Assembly (NCBI GenBank): GCA_027574665.1
Contig: CM050653.1
Span: 40,498,118-40,562,117, forward strand
Direction of reading: 5' to 3'
Source: Rhynochetos jubatus
Taxonomy: Eukaryota > Chordata > Aves > Eurypygiformes > Rhynochetidae
Length of the DNA stretch: 64,000 bases
The translations under genes and the position numbers were made by a program. Each line of letters begins with the position of its first letter. The first letter of the stretch is position 1. Positions 29,301 through 40,400 of this stretch are shown here, in pieces. The notes beneath the pieces were generated by a model. That model was not told where the DNA came from. It searched no databases and worked only from the letters and a program-made list of their open reading frames with translations.

Positions 29301-32300
29301 TATAGAGAGAGAGAGAGAGTGCCATATAGTCAGGAGAGAACAGGAAAGAACTGCAGGCTGAATGAGAAGGCACTCACCAAACAAGGGCAGCACATCGTAA
29401 CTCCTGCTACACTTCCCATTCAGAAGGGCTCAGAGTCCCTAAGAGAACTTTCTGTGGTTTTGAGAATACAGTTTTTAAGAAGATTGCACCACCACTGCTC
29501 TAACCCTTCCTGTTGCTGCTGCACAGTCAGTGCAGGACATAGGACAGAGCAGACATATCCACAGGCTCCCAGGTATGCAGGCATGCCCTCAACATCCTTT
29601 ATCAGGGAGTGAAAGGCGTCTGTTCTCGCTGTAGAAGCAGCACTTTGTTAATGGTTAAGACTAGAACTCAGAAACGTGGGGGCCACTTATGATTTTGCAA
29701 GAGTCCTGTGTGACTCATAGTCAATTAACATTTTTCTTTGTCCTTTCCTTGCTCACTTTCTTACTACGCTGCCAGCATGGCATGGAAAATGGCATATAAC
29801 TGCTTTAAGAACCACTAACTTGATGTCTTAACAGTGTGTAATAAATCATTCCAAGGACAAGGCAGGAATACCAGTGCAGAAAGAGGGGGAAAAAAAAAAA
29901 GAATATAACTTGAGGGGAGGGGAAAAAAAGCCCCCAAACCAAACCACAGCAACAATCACAGAGAAAAGACATAGACAAGTCCAGGATTTGTATTTGTTTT
30001 AGGACAAAAATGCAGCATCACATATCTCCATCATTTGCTGTATCTGACAATACCACTGCCTTCACAAACAACTTGGTTCCCATAGTACCCAAGAATGTGG
30101 GACTTTAGGGGACAGAGGGAAGTCTTCCATAGCTTCCATAACGATTTTTGTTGGACCAGCTGGCATAGTTGGAAAAAGACAGTTCTCAGAGATGCAGTCC
30201 CAATCTCTTTCAAAATATATCATCAATCTTTGTCCTCAAATCATGATGATTTTAGTCTCCACACTCATCCTCATGAGTGTCACACCCAGCCACAGCACCA
30301 TGCTAAGGCTAAGCACCCAAGAAGCTGCACCCATTCCATTAGGAATAATGGGAGGACTGCATATTTCACCAACAGACTGACACAGGCTACTGAAGACCAA
30401 AAAAAAAAATTAAAATTAGTTTTGGGTTGCATAACAATTTTTGCAGGTACAAAAAATTTGTTTTCTAGATTTCAGGAGGGGTGAGGGGAAAGGAATTATA
30501 TCCACTATCCACCCAAGAACAAAGTTGATGTGTAAGTATGTCTTTAAAGCATTCTTCTCATGAAGAGAGTAAGACATTTCATACATATTCCACCTTAACC
30601 TTGAGTATCAAGAATATTTTGCATTTCTGACCTTTTGTAAAATATCTGCATTCAGTTAGAGAGGCATTTTCACCCTCTTACCATGTCAGTCCTAATTTGT
30701 TTCTATCTGCACTTAGAGCACGTTCCAGACAACACTTTCCAAAGCTTCTATTTTCTTGTGTCCCACACACAATTCTCTCTTCCTAAGGAAACACCCTCAT
30801 CTTGTCCAGGAAACCAAAGACCTTTAAGGAAACAGAACTTTAAACAATTATATGATCCTACGGAAGATGGAAATCATATAGATGTGCGTATTCACTACAC
30901 TAAGGACAGTTACACTAAGGGTTAGCCATGGAACAACAGCACATAAAAAAAGAGACAGCAGAAACTTGACTTCAGTGAGAGTTGTCTGATGAACAGCAAA
31001 GGAGAGAGCTTAGATTTTTATATTGGGCTTTCTTATTCGTGCACAGTAAGATGAGGCTTCTGGATGAATTGACTGACTAGTACAGGATACTAGTAATTCA
31101 CCCTCACTTTTACTAAATTTTCTTTTAATTTTACTAAAATTTCACTTAGTAATTCAAAGTGAATAGTTTTAAGACCATGCTTACATATACCTCTAGGCAA
31201 AGCACTTTTTCAACACATCAGAAGGCACCTCAGTGTTGCCAGATACATGTACACGCAAGCAGACAGGCTAAGACTCGAGTAAAAACTGCATTTTAAGAAG
31301 AAAAAAACCAAAACCAACACCAAAAAAACCTCCCACAGAAAAACCCTCTACAGTTCCTGATAGATGAAAAAGTCTTGCTGCTACTCAGCTAAGGAAAGGG
31401 GCTTTAGGATAGCCCTCAGTCACAGAGGGAGCTTCCAAGAACTGGGGATGCAAGAGGAGCATGGAGTCTATACACAACTCTGAACTGCAGTCAGAGCGGG
31501 CATAAGACTAAAAGAAAAAGCTAAATGCGAGGAGAACTTTACCAATTTAAGTACAATTGCTGTCTTTTAGCTTTTTTGCAGTACATGGTCCCATTGCACA
31601 TTCTGTTTTTCTTAACATTTAGATGACTTAACTACTAACTTAATTCAAAACCTGAATATCTGTAGAAGATTTTGTTGCATCTCTTTGAAGAAAAAAAAAA
31701 GTGGGGGGAAGCCTATTGAACAAACAATTGGACATGTCCAGTTGTTCTGGCTTTGGTAACCTCAATATCTTAAATCTGACATAACTTTCAACATCTATTT
31801 AATAGTTTGAGCCTCACCCCTCTCCTAGAATAAACAAATTCAACAAGATTTCTTTTCTCAATTAAACCTTCAAAGCCCGTACATTTGAAGAACAAGTGAA
31901 ATAGTGATCAAAATTATTTTTATTGCCCAGAAAAGTAATTTCAAACCATATTTTTATGTGGTGCCAATAATGCAAAAAACCTCCTATCAGGCTTCTGTTT
32001 CAAGTACGTATCTTATTCTGGGCATTTCGTTCAAATAATCATCTGCACAGAACACCATGAAGAAATGCAACTGATGTATACCATCACAAGCTTCCATTTG
32101 CAGCAGCAGCAGCGCAACCTTCCAAACCTTTCCAAGCTATGTCGCATGTGTTTTTCTTAAGGACAAATAGCCATCACAAGCCTTAAAATTAGTAGTAAAA
32201 ATCTTAGGAGACACTGTATCTAGCAACATACTGGTATGAAGCAACAATCCGAATGAATCAATGTCATTCTGCTACAAAGTAAACATTTTTATAACTACAT

Positions 32301-35300
32301 CCATAGCAACCGCAAAACTCCACTTGTTCAAAGTGATCCACAACCTCGACTTCAGAAGCTGATTTAAAGCTCCGAGAATGTATCACTAGCCATCATTTAT
32401 CTTGGCCATAAAATTCCCAGGAAGACAAAGATCCAATGATTTCTTTCTGGGAAATCATTATACAGGAAAGAAACACTGAAAAGACATCTCTGGAAACTGC
32501 TGTATTTGCTTCTTTTGAGAATATAAATCCTGCTTGGGGAGGCGGGTAACACTACTGAAATAAGTATCAATGATCTTCTATGGGATATATTTTTACTGCA
32601 GTGTCAACTCAGGTGACAGACATCTGAATTAAAACTTCATGTAACACTGCTTACGTCTTACATACTGCTTCTCACCAACAGACCTCAGTGTGCCTTACGA
32701 CGATTTGTACGAGTAGTCCATGAACACAGAAGTCATTCAGAGAAGTCTGAGACGCAGATAAATTCATTGTCAGTAGTCACCGGTCAACTAAGGCCAGTGA
32801 ATCCAAGTCTCCCAAGTCAAAAGCCCCCGTCCTGTTCAGCAAGCATCATTACTTCTGTACAGAAGTAATTTGGATAAGCTTTCACATGCCAAAGCTGTGT
32901 TTTGTGCCAGTTCCCAAAGGCCTCTCTCAGAAATCCAGTGGCATTTTCTGTTTTGCTCTTTGCACCAAAATAAGCCGACCCCAGTTCTTTCCCAGTAAGT
33001 GGCAGGAAACCTTCCACACTCCCTGGTCACGGAGGCAGATGTAGAAGGCAACAGCAATCTGTCAGCACCAGGTAATTTCACCTACACTTCAGGCTGCAAT
33101 TCTGCGTTCATTCACTCTAGATGTGTGCGGTGCTAGACCAAAGAGCATTACAAAACTTAGCTGAACCAGGTTTGGGTACAGGACTCTGTTACTGCTGAAT
33201 ATGCACAGTCAACCTCAGCACAGATTTATGCTGGCTTTAAAGCAGCTACGTAAGGACAAACGATACCTGATCCATCATAAAACCTGTCTAACTCACTTTG
33301 AACAAACTGGAAACAGCAGACTGAGTTAATAGCAGACCAGTGTTTTGCAGCATTGCAAAGAATCTCTCGGTAGGAGCCGTTAAGCGGAATTTACTGTGCC
33401 ATTAAACCACAGCCTCAGTGCAGAAGTAGGCTGGGTACCAGTGCACTTGAAAATTCACGCAGCACTTAATTCACCTTCACAGCACCCAAATTAGGGAGGT
33501 AAGAGTGAAACCTTATCATCTAAGGGACAGCAAGATTTAATTTATGTGGTAACTGTGCTTTTCCATTCTCTTTGGCTGAAGAACAACACAGATCTGCCCT
33601 GTGCCTATACAGAGAAGAGAGCTCCAGTTTCAAGAGCCAGGCATCAGAGACTGCACCCCTCTTGCTCCATGCACATCACTGAATGACAGCAGCAATAATC
33701 AAATATTTATGCAGCCCCACAGTGCAAACTCTCAGAACATTTAGCGCTGTTGATTAACACCCTTAGTTTAACTTTAACGCAATATCCTAATGAACACAGG
33801 GTCTGGCAGATGAGTAGCTGCAGTAATAAGGGATATTACGAAAGCCTCTTCCCTGCCTGTCTCGCAGGTATCTCCAGAGCAGGGGCAGCAGAAGCAAAGG
33901 TATGCTCTTACCACGGTGGCTGCACTTCAGAGCTTGGTGCTTAGGCTGCAAATGATCTGTCAGGCTGCTAACTCCTGCCACTGAAATACAGAGACACAGG
34001 TGAGTCTGTCCCATTTACAGGTTTGCAAATCCTCAGCAGAAGGATCATGCTGTGAGCTGGGGGATCTGTACTGAGGGTCAGAAATACTCTGAAGAGCCAA
34101 TCTCCGCAGGCAAGCCACAACTTGTGTATATATAGGACAATCAGAACAGGAATCAATTGATTTAAGTACACAACTCCATTACTGCTGTATACGCACAGCT
34201 GTGCTGGTGTTGCCTGGGATAGGGTTACTTTTCTTCACAGTAGCTAGTATGGGGCTGTGTTCTGGATTTGTGCTGAACACAGTGTTGCTAACAGAGATAT
34301 TTTCATTATGGTTGAGCGGTGCTTACACAGAGTCAAGACCTTTTCTGCTCCTGACCCCACCAGCGAGTAGGCTGGAGGCGCACAAGAAGCTGGGAGGGGA
34401 CACAGCCGGGACAGCTGACCCCAACTGACCAAAGGGATATTCCATACCATGTGACATCATGCTCAGCATATAAAGCTGGAGGAAGAAGAAGGAAGTGGGA
34501 GGGGCACGTTTGGAGTGATGGCATTTGTCTTCCCAAGTAACCGTTATGCATGATGAAACTATTTTCCTGGGGATGGCTGAACAGCTGCCTGCCAATGAAG
34601 TCCTTGTTTTGTTTTGCTTGTGTGCATGCCTTTTGCCTTACCTATTAAACTGTCTTTATCTCAACCCAGGAGTTTTCTCACTTTTCCGATTCTCTCTCCC
34701 ATCCCACCATGGGGGGAGTGAGCGAGCGGCTGTGTGGTGCTTCGTTGCTGGCTGGGATTAAACCACAACAGCCAATTTTGAAATAGAGCTATTGTGAAAA
34801 ACTAGTCATGCTCTCTAATAGCATATTTTCCCTTCAGGAAAAAAAAAAATAGAACATACAGAACTGGTGGATAAAGGTTTGACCAAAACCAATTGCCAAA
34901 CATTCTATATATATATACACACACACCCCTACATACTAAAAATGAAATAAATGGGTTTATTTCCGTTAATTCCATGTCAAGGTATTCACCAATGTATTTT
35001 TCTTTTAATTTCACAGAAAAACAGCTACTCCACTTGCTTTAAAATAAGTGGGGTTAAAAAACTGAAGCATTTCCTCAAAGGCAGTACCAATACTCTATTT
35101 CTGTAGGACCTGCCTTACTGCGTTCAACTTCGTACAAAAACTGTCCTCCACTCTCTCAAATACATCATCACAAACCAGGATAAGTTCATCTACATTAGAG
35201 ACTTCTGTTGGCTCCTCTGAGTGGGCCAGGAACTGCACATCTTCGATAAAAATACATACATGGAAGCCTGCAGTGCAGTTACAACTCTAGACTAGCCTAC

Positions 35301-37047
35301 AAAGCCAGGTAGCACTGAGGTTCTTTCTGAGGCTGGTAAATGTGTTCTCAAGTATTTGGGAAAGTTAAACGCCAACATTACTGTACTCAAGCATCTCAAA
35401 ATAGCGGCCAAAGAATAATTTTATAATTATTACAGAACGTCAGGAATGGCTGACAGGAAACAAGTCCCCCTAAAACCAATCATCGCTCAGTTTAGAAAGA
35501 TAAACTACGCAAATATCAACACCTGTCAACACAAACTAGAAAGCAGATTTCCAACAAAGAGTAAGCAAGAGCCTGTGCATGCCCTGTGGCCAAGTAGCTC
35601 AATGTAAGTGCAGCTGCTGCAGTATTTGAAGCCAGGCTGAATATACTACATTCCAGCAGGGCTTGGGAAAAGCCTTGGGCACTTCTCTAACAATCTACAG
35701 TGGGATGACTTTTCAGATAAAAGTACAAGAAAGGTTCACAATTCTATTGTAATTAGTAACTGAAAAAGAGTGGAAAAGAAAGTTGCTTTTCTTTCAAAAA
35801 CTAAGACTTCTTTATTCACAGATTTACCACAACTCTTGACAGCAAAGCATCCCCTTTATTTAACAACCAAAACAAGCTTACGGTCACCTACCTACCAAAG
35901 ATCATCTGAATTCCCAACCATGCCAGCATACAAGGTACCAGCTGGCAGCATGAAGCTTCTCGTGGTTATTTTAATTTTGAAATAAGCAAAAGCAACAGTC
36001 GTTCCGCTGCTCTGGTGAAGCACAACATTTTCAAGGCTTGAAAACGAATCTGGTCAGGTAAATTAATCCTTCCAGCATCACCAAAGCAAAAACATCACAC
36101 AGGATGCTCAAAAAAATCGTTGGGGCAACCAGCTCGTTAAGATCCTTAACTATTAGAGTGTAGATGAGCAGACTTAAAAGAAACCTGTTATTTTTCAGTG
36201 GAGATGCTGAGCATCTATCGTGAAACACACAGAGTAGGCAGGCCAGCGGAGGGGTCCCAGCCCACCGCTAAGGCATGTGCCTGGCTGCCTGCACCTTACA
36301 AAGTACCCGCAGAAAATATAATCACCACCAAAACCAAAAGGTGTTGGTTCGTATCCCGCTCCGCACAGCTGTATCTAATCACCATGAGCATAAGGAAATG
36401 TTTTTATTGACCTACCAAATGAAGATAAGTTGCCTAATTAACCCTCACGTCACGGTTATCAGTGCGCTATAACGCACGACGTGTATACAACCAGCGCAGT
36501 TAAAGAAAAGCCTCCGAACATCAGTTCCCGATCTGCCAAAATTCATTTTTCCGCTCCGAGGGGTGATGACACCGCAAACACCGCGGGAGACCAAACGGGC
36601 TGCATGTGCCCCGCGAGGCTTTCGCGACCGTCGCCGGCTGGGAGGCGGGAGCGGGGTACCCTCCCCCCGTACAGCCGCCCTTGTTTCCCGGCCGTCCCTT
36701 CCCGCCGCTTCACCTGCCGGTACGGAGCCACGGAAGCCGCATCAGGTGATGAACTGAGGGAAAGCAGCCCAACCTCCCAGCCACGGCGGGAATGACCCGA
36801 AAAAACCTGGCGAGCCCCTCCGCGCGCCCCCCGGCCCGGCTCCTCCATGGCCGCCGCCTGCCCCGGGGTCACTCACGATCTCGGTCACCATGAGCAGCCC
36901 GGGCAGGGTCCGCAGGAACTCCCTGTCGTAAGCGAGGGTGCTGGAGCTGGCCGACAAGTTGGCGGTGAAGGAGCTGCTGGTGGTGGTGACCGTGTGAGAG
37001 CGAGGGCGCGGCGGCTGCTCCTGAGGCGGCGGCACCGGCGGCTCCAT
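2232..37047 (-). CDS. CMTM8: CMTM8, four-exon gene, complete coding region
   Basis: CKLF-like MARVEL transmembrane domain protein 8. The family is known as four-pass membrane proteins of the plasma membrane and endosomes; CMTM8 promotes EGFR internalisation and dampens its signalling. The coding sequence joins 36877-37047, 8454-8627, 4884-5000 and 2232-2315 on the minus strand (57+58+39+27 codons plus stop, 181 aa; human is about 173). Every junction has GT-AG and every intron is phase 0. Membrane segments by hydropathy are roughly residues 48-72, 79-101, 114-136 and 150-173. The family-typical segments AYDREFLRTLPG, GTEYF, YTRIPQVPWTTV and SHNYNSWAASSFFAF are all present, and the sequence closely follows human CMTM8 as I remember it. 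Introns are 28249, 3453 and 2568 bp. GPD1L lies upstream in the same direction, as in mammals. I see no frameshift or missing exon. Confidence 0.97.
2555..2866 (+). mobile_element. CR1 LINE 3' fragment in CMTM8 intron 3
   Basis: A 5'-truncated copy of the non-LTR retrotransposon CR1. It starts in the segment that resembles ACAAGGAAGCTGGGG, runs through the highly conserved CAGAGAAGCTGTGGATGCCC block and ends in TTCTGTGATTCTATGAT, the usual CR1 terminus without a poly(A) tail. It lies antisense to CMTM8. Open frames here come from the repeat and are not genes. Confidence 0.95.
3538..3817 (+). mobile_element. Older, diverged CR1 fragment in CMTM8 intron 3
   Basis: CR1-like order is still readable: AGTGATAGGACAAGAGGGAA at the left, then GTGGAATAGCCATCCTTGGA, GTTGGACCAGGTGACCTCCA, and the end GTCCCTTCCCACC...GGATTCTACCA. 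It differs strongly from the other copies, so it is older or from another subfamily. Confidence 0.8.
4884..5000 (-). CDS. CMTM8: CMTM8 coding exon 3 (residues 116-154)
   Basis: The acceptor is TTTTTCAACAG and the donor is GTGAGT. It encodes GLCFNGSAFILYLIAAIVDA (membrane segment 3), a charged loop and the start of segment 4 (NSWAASS). It has 39 codons and is phase 0 at both ends. Confidence 0.96.
5001..8453 (-). other. CMTM8 intron 2
   Basis: 3453 bp between verified splice sites. I see no transposon and no conserved protein. A somewhat GC-richer patch near 5.5-5.95 kb carries a 133-codon open frame on the plus strand, without recognisable motifs. The segment near 7854-7985 looks like a possible conserved noncoding element. 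Confidence 0.8.
8454..8627 (-). CDS. CMTM8: CMTM8 coding exon 2 (residues 58-115)
   Basis: The acceptor is CTTTTGCAG and the donor is GTAAAT. It encodes the rest of membrane segment 1 (VLGLLVWTLIAG), the short loop GTEYFLYPAFGW, membrane segment 2 and the conserved loop YTRIPQVPWTTV. It has exactly 58 codons and is phase 0 at both ends, so skipping it would keep the reading frame. Confidence 0.97.
8628..21577 (-). other. CMTM8 intron 1, distal 13 kb without recognised genes or clear repeats
   Basis: AT-rich unique-looking intron. It holds short A/T runs, a partial 26-bp duplication near 13540-13600 (TTTCTCAT and GCTCC(C/T)TAG repeated), a perfect 7-bp stem with 3-bp loop at 16694-16710 (GCTAGCA/TGCTAGC) and a 22-nt A run at 19826-19847. 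None of the open frames resembles a protein I know. Confidence 0.65.
19826..19847 (+). repeat. A22 homopolymer
   Basis: Twenty-two consecutive A. No retrogene or SINE body is visible to its left, so I treat it as a simple repeat. Confidence 0.9.
21578..21844 (-). mobile_element. CR1 fragment, minus orientation, left half of an opposed pair
   Basis: Read on the minus strand this is a CR1 3' end. On the plus strand it begins at its 3' terminus (CATAGTTGGGTTGGAAGGGA) and runs back through CTGGGAAACCTGTTCCAGTG to the GGACAAGGGG-like region near 21835. It is in the same sense as CMTM8 and abuts a second CR1 in the opposite direction. Confidence 0.92.
21849..22011 (+). mobile_element. CR1 fragment, plus orientation, right half of an opposed pair
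   Basis: A short CR1 3' end starting at CAGAGAAGCTGTGGATGCCC and ending with TTCTATGATTCTA. It matches the younger CR1 type seen at 2555, 27279, 53645 and 58392, while its left neighbour is of a different type. Confidence 0.93.
24566..24621. repeat. G/T-rich low-complexity tract
   Basis: A run of TTTGGG, TTTTGTGGG and GTTTTTTT motifs on the plus strand. A similar tract lies at 27960-28014. Confidence 0.85.
26135..26158 (+). repeat. A24 homopolymer
   Basis: Twenty-four consecutive A with no recognisable retrotransposon body beside it. Confidence 0.9.
26678..26850 (+). repeat. Perfect tandem triplication of a 58-bp unit
   Basis: Units start at 26678, 26736 and 26794, each beginning ACATGGCACTGCATTTTGCC and ending CTTCAGCTGCAAC. 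I see no difference between copies over 57-58 bp. Perfect identity points to very recent duplication or to an assembly artefact. Confidence 0.95.
27279..27532 (+). mobile_element. CR1 LINE 3' fragment in CMTM8 intron 1
   Basis: It starts in the TTTAAACTGAAAGAGGGTAG region, includes the CAGAGAAGCTGTGGGTGCCC block and ends at CATTCTGTGATTCTAAGA. It is antisense to CMTM8. Sequence is very close to the copies at 2555 and 53645. Confidence 0.95.
27960..28014. repeat. G/T-rich low-complexity tract ending in T14
   Basis: GGTTTGTGGGGTTTTTGG-type sequence followed by fourteen T (28001-28014). Confidence 0.85.
29291..29319. repeat. TA/GA compound microsatellite
   Basis: TACATATATATATA followed by eight GA units. 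Confidence 0.9.
34200..34770 (+). mobile_element. Solo LTR of an avian class III (ERVL-like) endogenous retrovirus
   Basis: About 571 bp beginning TGTGCTGGTGTTGCCTGGGA and ending GGGATTAAACCACAACA, so bounded by TG...CA. Inside are a TATA box (TATAAA, 34469-34474) and a later TATTAAACTGTC stretch where the poly(A) signal is expected. No gag, pol or env frames adjoin it, so it is a solo LTR left by LTR-LTR recombination. It is antisense to CMTM8, inside intron 1, about 2.3 kb from the start codon. A clean 5-bp target duplication is not visible (ACAGC left, GCCAA right). Confidence 0.85.
34771..36560 (-). other. CMTM8 intron 1, promoter-proximal part
   Basis: AT-rich until about 36.2 kb, then rising in GC and CpG toward the island. 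It includes a TA/CA microsatellite at 34905-34926. No gene recognised. Confidence 0.65.
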
Positions 37048-37460
37048 CGTCGGGGCTGCCCCGCGCCGCCCGGCCAGCCCCGAGCCCGGCGGCGGGGCGG
37101 AGGCAGGGGCGGCTGCCGCCTCACGGGCGGCGGGAAAGACCGCTTTGTGCAGCCCCTCGCCTCAGCGTTGAGGGGAGGGTGCTCGGCGCCCGGCCCCGGG
37201 CGGAAAGGCGGGTCCGGTGGGAGGCCGCCCGACCCTCCCGTAGCTGCCCCCGGCGGCGGGAGCGGGGCAGCCGCCTCACGGGGCCGGCCGCTGCGGGTGG
37301 GGGGAGGCTGCGGACAGGCCGCCGAGGCCGGCATAGGGGACCCCTGGCCAGGGTTGGTGGGGCGGGGGATCCCCAGGCCCTCTGAGGGGGCCACCTCCTG
37401 ACCTCCCGGAGGCCTTGGGGTCACGTCAGCTTCCAGTGCGGCCGAGGAGCCAAGGTGCGC
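36560..37460. promoter_or_regulatory. CMTM8: CpG island and promoter region of CMTM8
   Basis: A sharp rise in GC and CpG around exon 1, the only such region in the window. Several GC boxes lie upstream of the ATG on the minus strand, for example GGGGCGGGGG at 37359-37368 and the GGCGGGGCGG cluster near 37091-37112. No TATA box is evident, as usual for CpG-island promoters. The transcription start probably lies within a few hundred bases above 37047 but cannot be fixed from sequence. Long open frames on both strands here follow from the GC content. Confidence 0.85.
36877..37047 (-). CDS. CMTM8: CMTM8 coding exon 1 (residues 1-57)
   Basis: The start ATG has a strong context, with A at -3 and G at +4 (ACGATGG). 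The N-terminus is proline-rich (MEPPVPPPQEQPPRPRSHTV). A Ser/Thr-rich cytosolic stretch follows, then AYDREFLRTLPG and the first half of membrane segment 1. The exon ends at GAG ATC followed by donor GTGAGT. It lies inside a CpG island. The extra prolines make this end about 8 residues longer than human. No in-frame stop separates the ATG from the nearest upstream sequence, so the start rests on homology and context. Confidence 0.95.
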
Positions 37461-40400
37461 CAGCCATTCTCTGGAAAAGCATCCCGTCATAGCCTCACGG
37501 ATGTGCACGGTTTGGGGGGTCCAACCCCACTGCCTGCCATCGTCGTCCATCTGGGCTGTCGCCCCTGGCTCCGCGGGCAGCCCACCTTGACAGGAGATGT
37601 GCGGGCGCTGCGGGCTGTTGTCCCCGCTGACTGCCAACGCTCCTCGGTGGCACACTGCTGGGAGAGGAACGAGACGCTCCAGTGCCCCCTCGGAGTGGGA
37701 AAAAACCACCAGCGTCCATGATGCAGGAGAGCCATGAAAGTCACTGGAAATGGAAAGTATGAGGTCATTGTTGGCCTACTACCTGACGGTGTCGAGCTGT
37801 TCCCTAACCTGCACTTGTTAGTACTTTTCCAGTCTAAAGTGTCGCCTTTAAAAAAAAAGTCATTTCCGGGTCATTTAAGAGCTTCTAAAATGATCCTCAG
37901 TTCCACAAAAAGTACGGCATTTCAACAACAAGCGAGCAGGTTATAGGGGTTTTTTTATACGCTCAGGAACTCTATCAGCAAAGTATTTGCATGCGGCAGC
38001 TCAGTAAAAATGAAGTGTTTTCCATATGTCTGGTGGCTATTGTCCTCAAACTGTTCACTGCTGCTCTCCTGCTGGCTAACAAAGGAGAGATTTTGGAGTG
38101 TTACCTTTCAGCCAGGGATTGAAGCCGCTGGGGAAGGAGGAGGATGGCCGTTTCCCCCAGAAATGTGGGAAACGTGAATTTCCCAAAGGAACTGGTTCTC
38201 GTGTATGATTGTGCCTCCGCTCACAGCGTGTGTCACAGCGTGAAAGTGTCACAACACAGGCTCCATGGGCTTCTTGGAACGTGTGTCTTGGCTCGGGATC
38301 TGCGGAGCCTTCGCATACTCGTAGGCACCGGTAACTGGTTTATTTAAGTTGGCAGGAGAAACGTGGCAGAGTTACGCAAACATGAATGGCAGGTCATCGG
38401 AATGAGATGCTGGCCGCTCGGCATGATATGAAACACAGGTCATACAATTTCTTTGTGAGGGAAATAAAAAAGACCATCAGCAAACCATGCACTCAAAGCA
38501 TTTAACACAACATCTCAATCATGAACTGGGAATTTTACACCATTTTTGGCGGAGTTGCCAGCACTCCTGTATTGGTTGCTTTCCTATTTTATTCCTTTCT
38601 CTTAAATAAGAGTTGAGATTTTAAAGGAATGGAACACATCTGTGCACTGGTCTGTTTAGAGACTTGCTTCAACTGGCTTGCAAATAAAAAGTGCTTTATC
38701 TGATTGTTCAGCACTGCCAAGCTTCCTTCCAATGCCAGAGCCGCTTTGAGATGGCCCTGTTGCTGTTCCTGAGGATCCATTGTAACAGCACTGATTTTCT
38801 CCTCTCAAAGCCTCTTTCTCCCCGTTGCATTTCCCCACTGTGAGATCAGCAAGAAAAAGTGAGTAAATATGGGGCTAAAATTCATATAAATAGCAAAATT
38901 AACACAAATTTCAAACTTATTTGGGTCATTCATGTCACTTTCCGTTTGAGAGCTGATTTATATTACACTGGACGTTATTCAGTGGTCTCAGTTTTGATGC
39001 ATAATGCTAAAACTCGGTTTTGCTCCCTAAACTTCTGGAGGTCAGTGTTGTTTTTCTTTCAACCCTCACAATCAGAGCAATAAATATCGTTGCTTTTGGT
39101 CTGCACATCTGTCATTTCAGCATTCCAAGTCCTGTGGGAAAAATAAGTAAAACAAAACCGCAGATAGAGAAACATTTATTTTCTGTTTCAGCTCCATTAA
39201 AACAATTCATACAGCATAAGTTTTCAGTGTCTGTGGTAGAGGTCTGGTATCACGGCTAGTTCAAGAAAAACCGGACGGCTACATATCTGTGCAACTTCCC
39301 TGGACACTGGCTGTCACTCCGACTTCCTTAGCACATTTTTGCTCTGGCAAACATATTTGAAGAATGAGTTTCACTTAAAAAAAAAAAAAAAAACGCAAAT
39401 GCTCCAGAAACTTCTCTGTATCACTGATATTCCAGGGAGCAAATGTCATTCTTTAGCTCAACATAACCCTTTACATTTTGAATGTGAACTGCGAGGCTCT
39501 AATTCTTTGGGTTTGCATCCTTGCACTGAAGGTTGGAACTGGAAAGCCTGCAGGGACCATGTGAGCCCAGCTAGATTTTTTTACATATAGATAGCATCAG
39601 AAGCAAAATAATTGAACGCTGCTGCTTGAACAATCAACCTTTTATTACAGAACTACCAAGAGAGAAGAAGGTGGCCCATTTTCTGTATTTTAAATTAACC
39701 TTTCAAGGGAAGGATTGGTGAGGCTTTTTAGCAGCAGTCAAGATCATTGCCTCTGTTTGCCAACTCCTGTAACAAAGTAAGCTGTGACTGGAAAAAGATA
39801 TGTAATTTGGTGAAGTCTTTCAATGTAAATGTTTTAGTAAAAGCTGGTACAAGTATTATCAGGTTTCTAAGTAAAGGGCTTATTCCCACACGTCTCGATA
39901 TCTAATTAACAGATTCTTCCATTTAAGCTGGTTTGGTTCTCAAATCCTGAGGTATCAACATTTTTGAGATTACTGATCAAGCTCTCTAGAACTATCTTCT
40001 TAGCAGCAATCTGGCCAACTGGAAGTGCTAATTAAAGTAGACTCACAAGCCCAAGGAGCAGAGCTGACTGGAATTTCCTGAACTGGTGGTCTGGTTTTGA
40101 AATACAGCTTCCCTTCCCAAATCCTAGAATTTTCAAAAGTCAAAGTTACTCAGACTCTTTTTTTTTTGAGATAAGTAAAACAAGTAAACATATAAAAGGA
40201 AAGGTGATTGAGATTTTTCACTGGTCATCAGCAGATTTCAGTCAACAACGAAAACTTCCTCTTTTTAAACCACTTAGGAGCGGTCTAAGAAAGCTGAGAG
40301 AACTTACTCTGAAGAGGGCAAGAAAGCAATTGTACTTTCTGTGTAACCCAGGTCATACGTAAGGAACATGGATTCACGTCGGATGTCCAGGACAAATCTT

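Larger units (their letters stand above)
27533..34199 (-). other. CMTM8 intron 1, proximal part up to the solo LTR
   Basis: No gene recognised. It contains a G/T-rich tract (27960-28014), a TA/GA microsatellite (29291-29319) and several A runs. Open frames up to 129 codons (30095-30484, plus strand) have no known motifs. Confidence 0.65.

Noticed and set aside
36346-36356. GGTTCGTATCC, similar to a tRNA B box
   Set aside because: No A box at the right distance and no acceptor-stem pairing, so neither a tRNA nor a tRNA-derived SINE is supported.
36847-37401. 184-codon open frame on the plus strand through the CpG island
   Set aside because: Same cause: a Gly/Arg-rich translation antisense to exon 1, with no motif.
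36885-37709. 274-codon open frame on the minus strand through the CpG island
   Set aside because: It overlaps CMTM8 exon 1 in another frame. GC-rich sequence has few stop codons, and the translation is low-complexity Pro/Arg/Gly/Ala.
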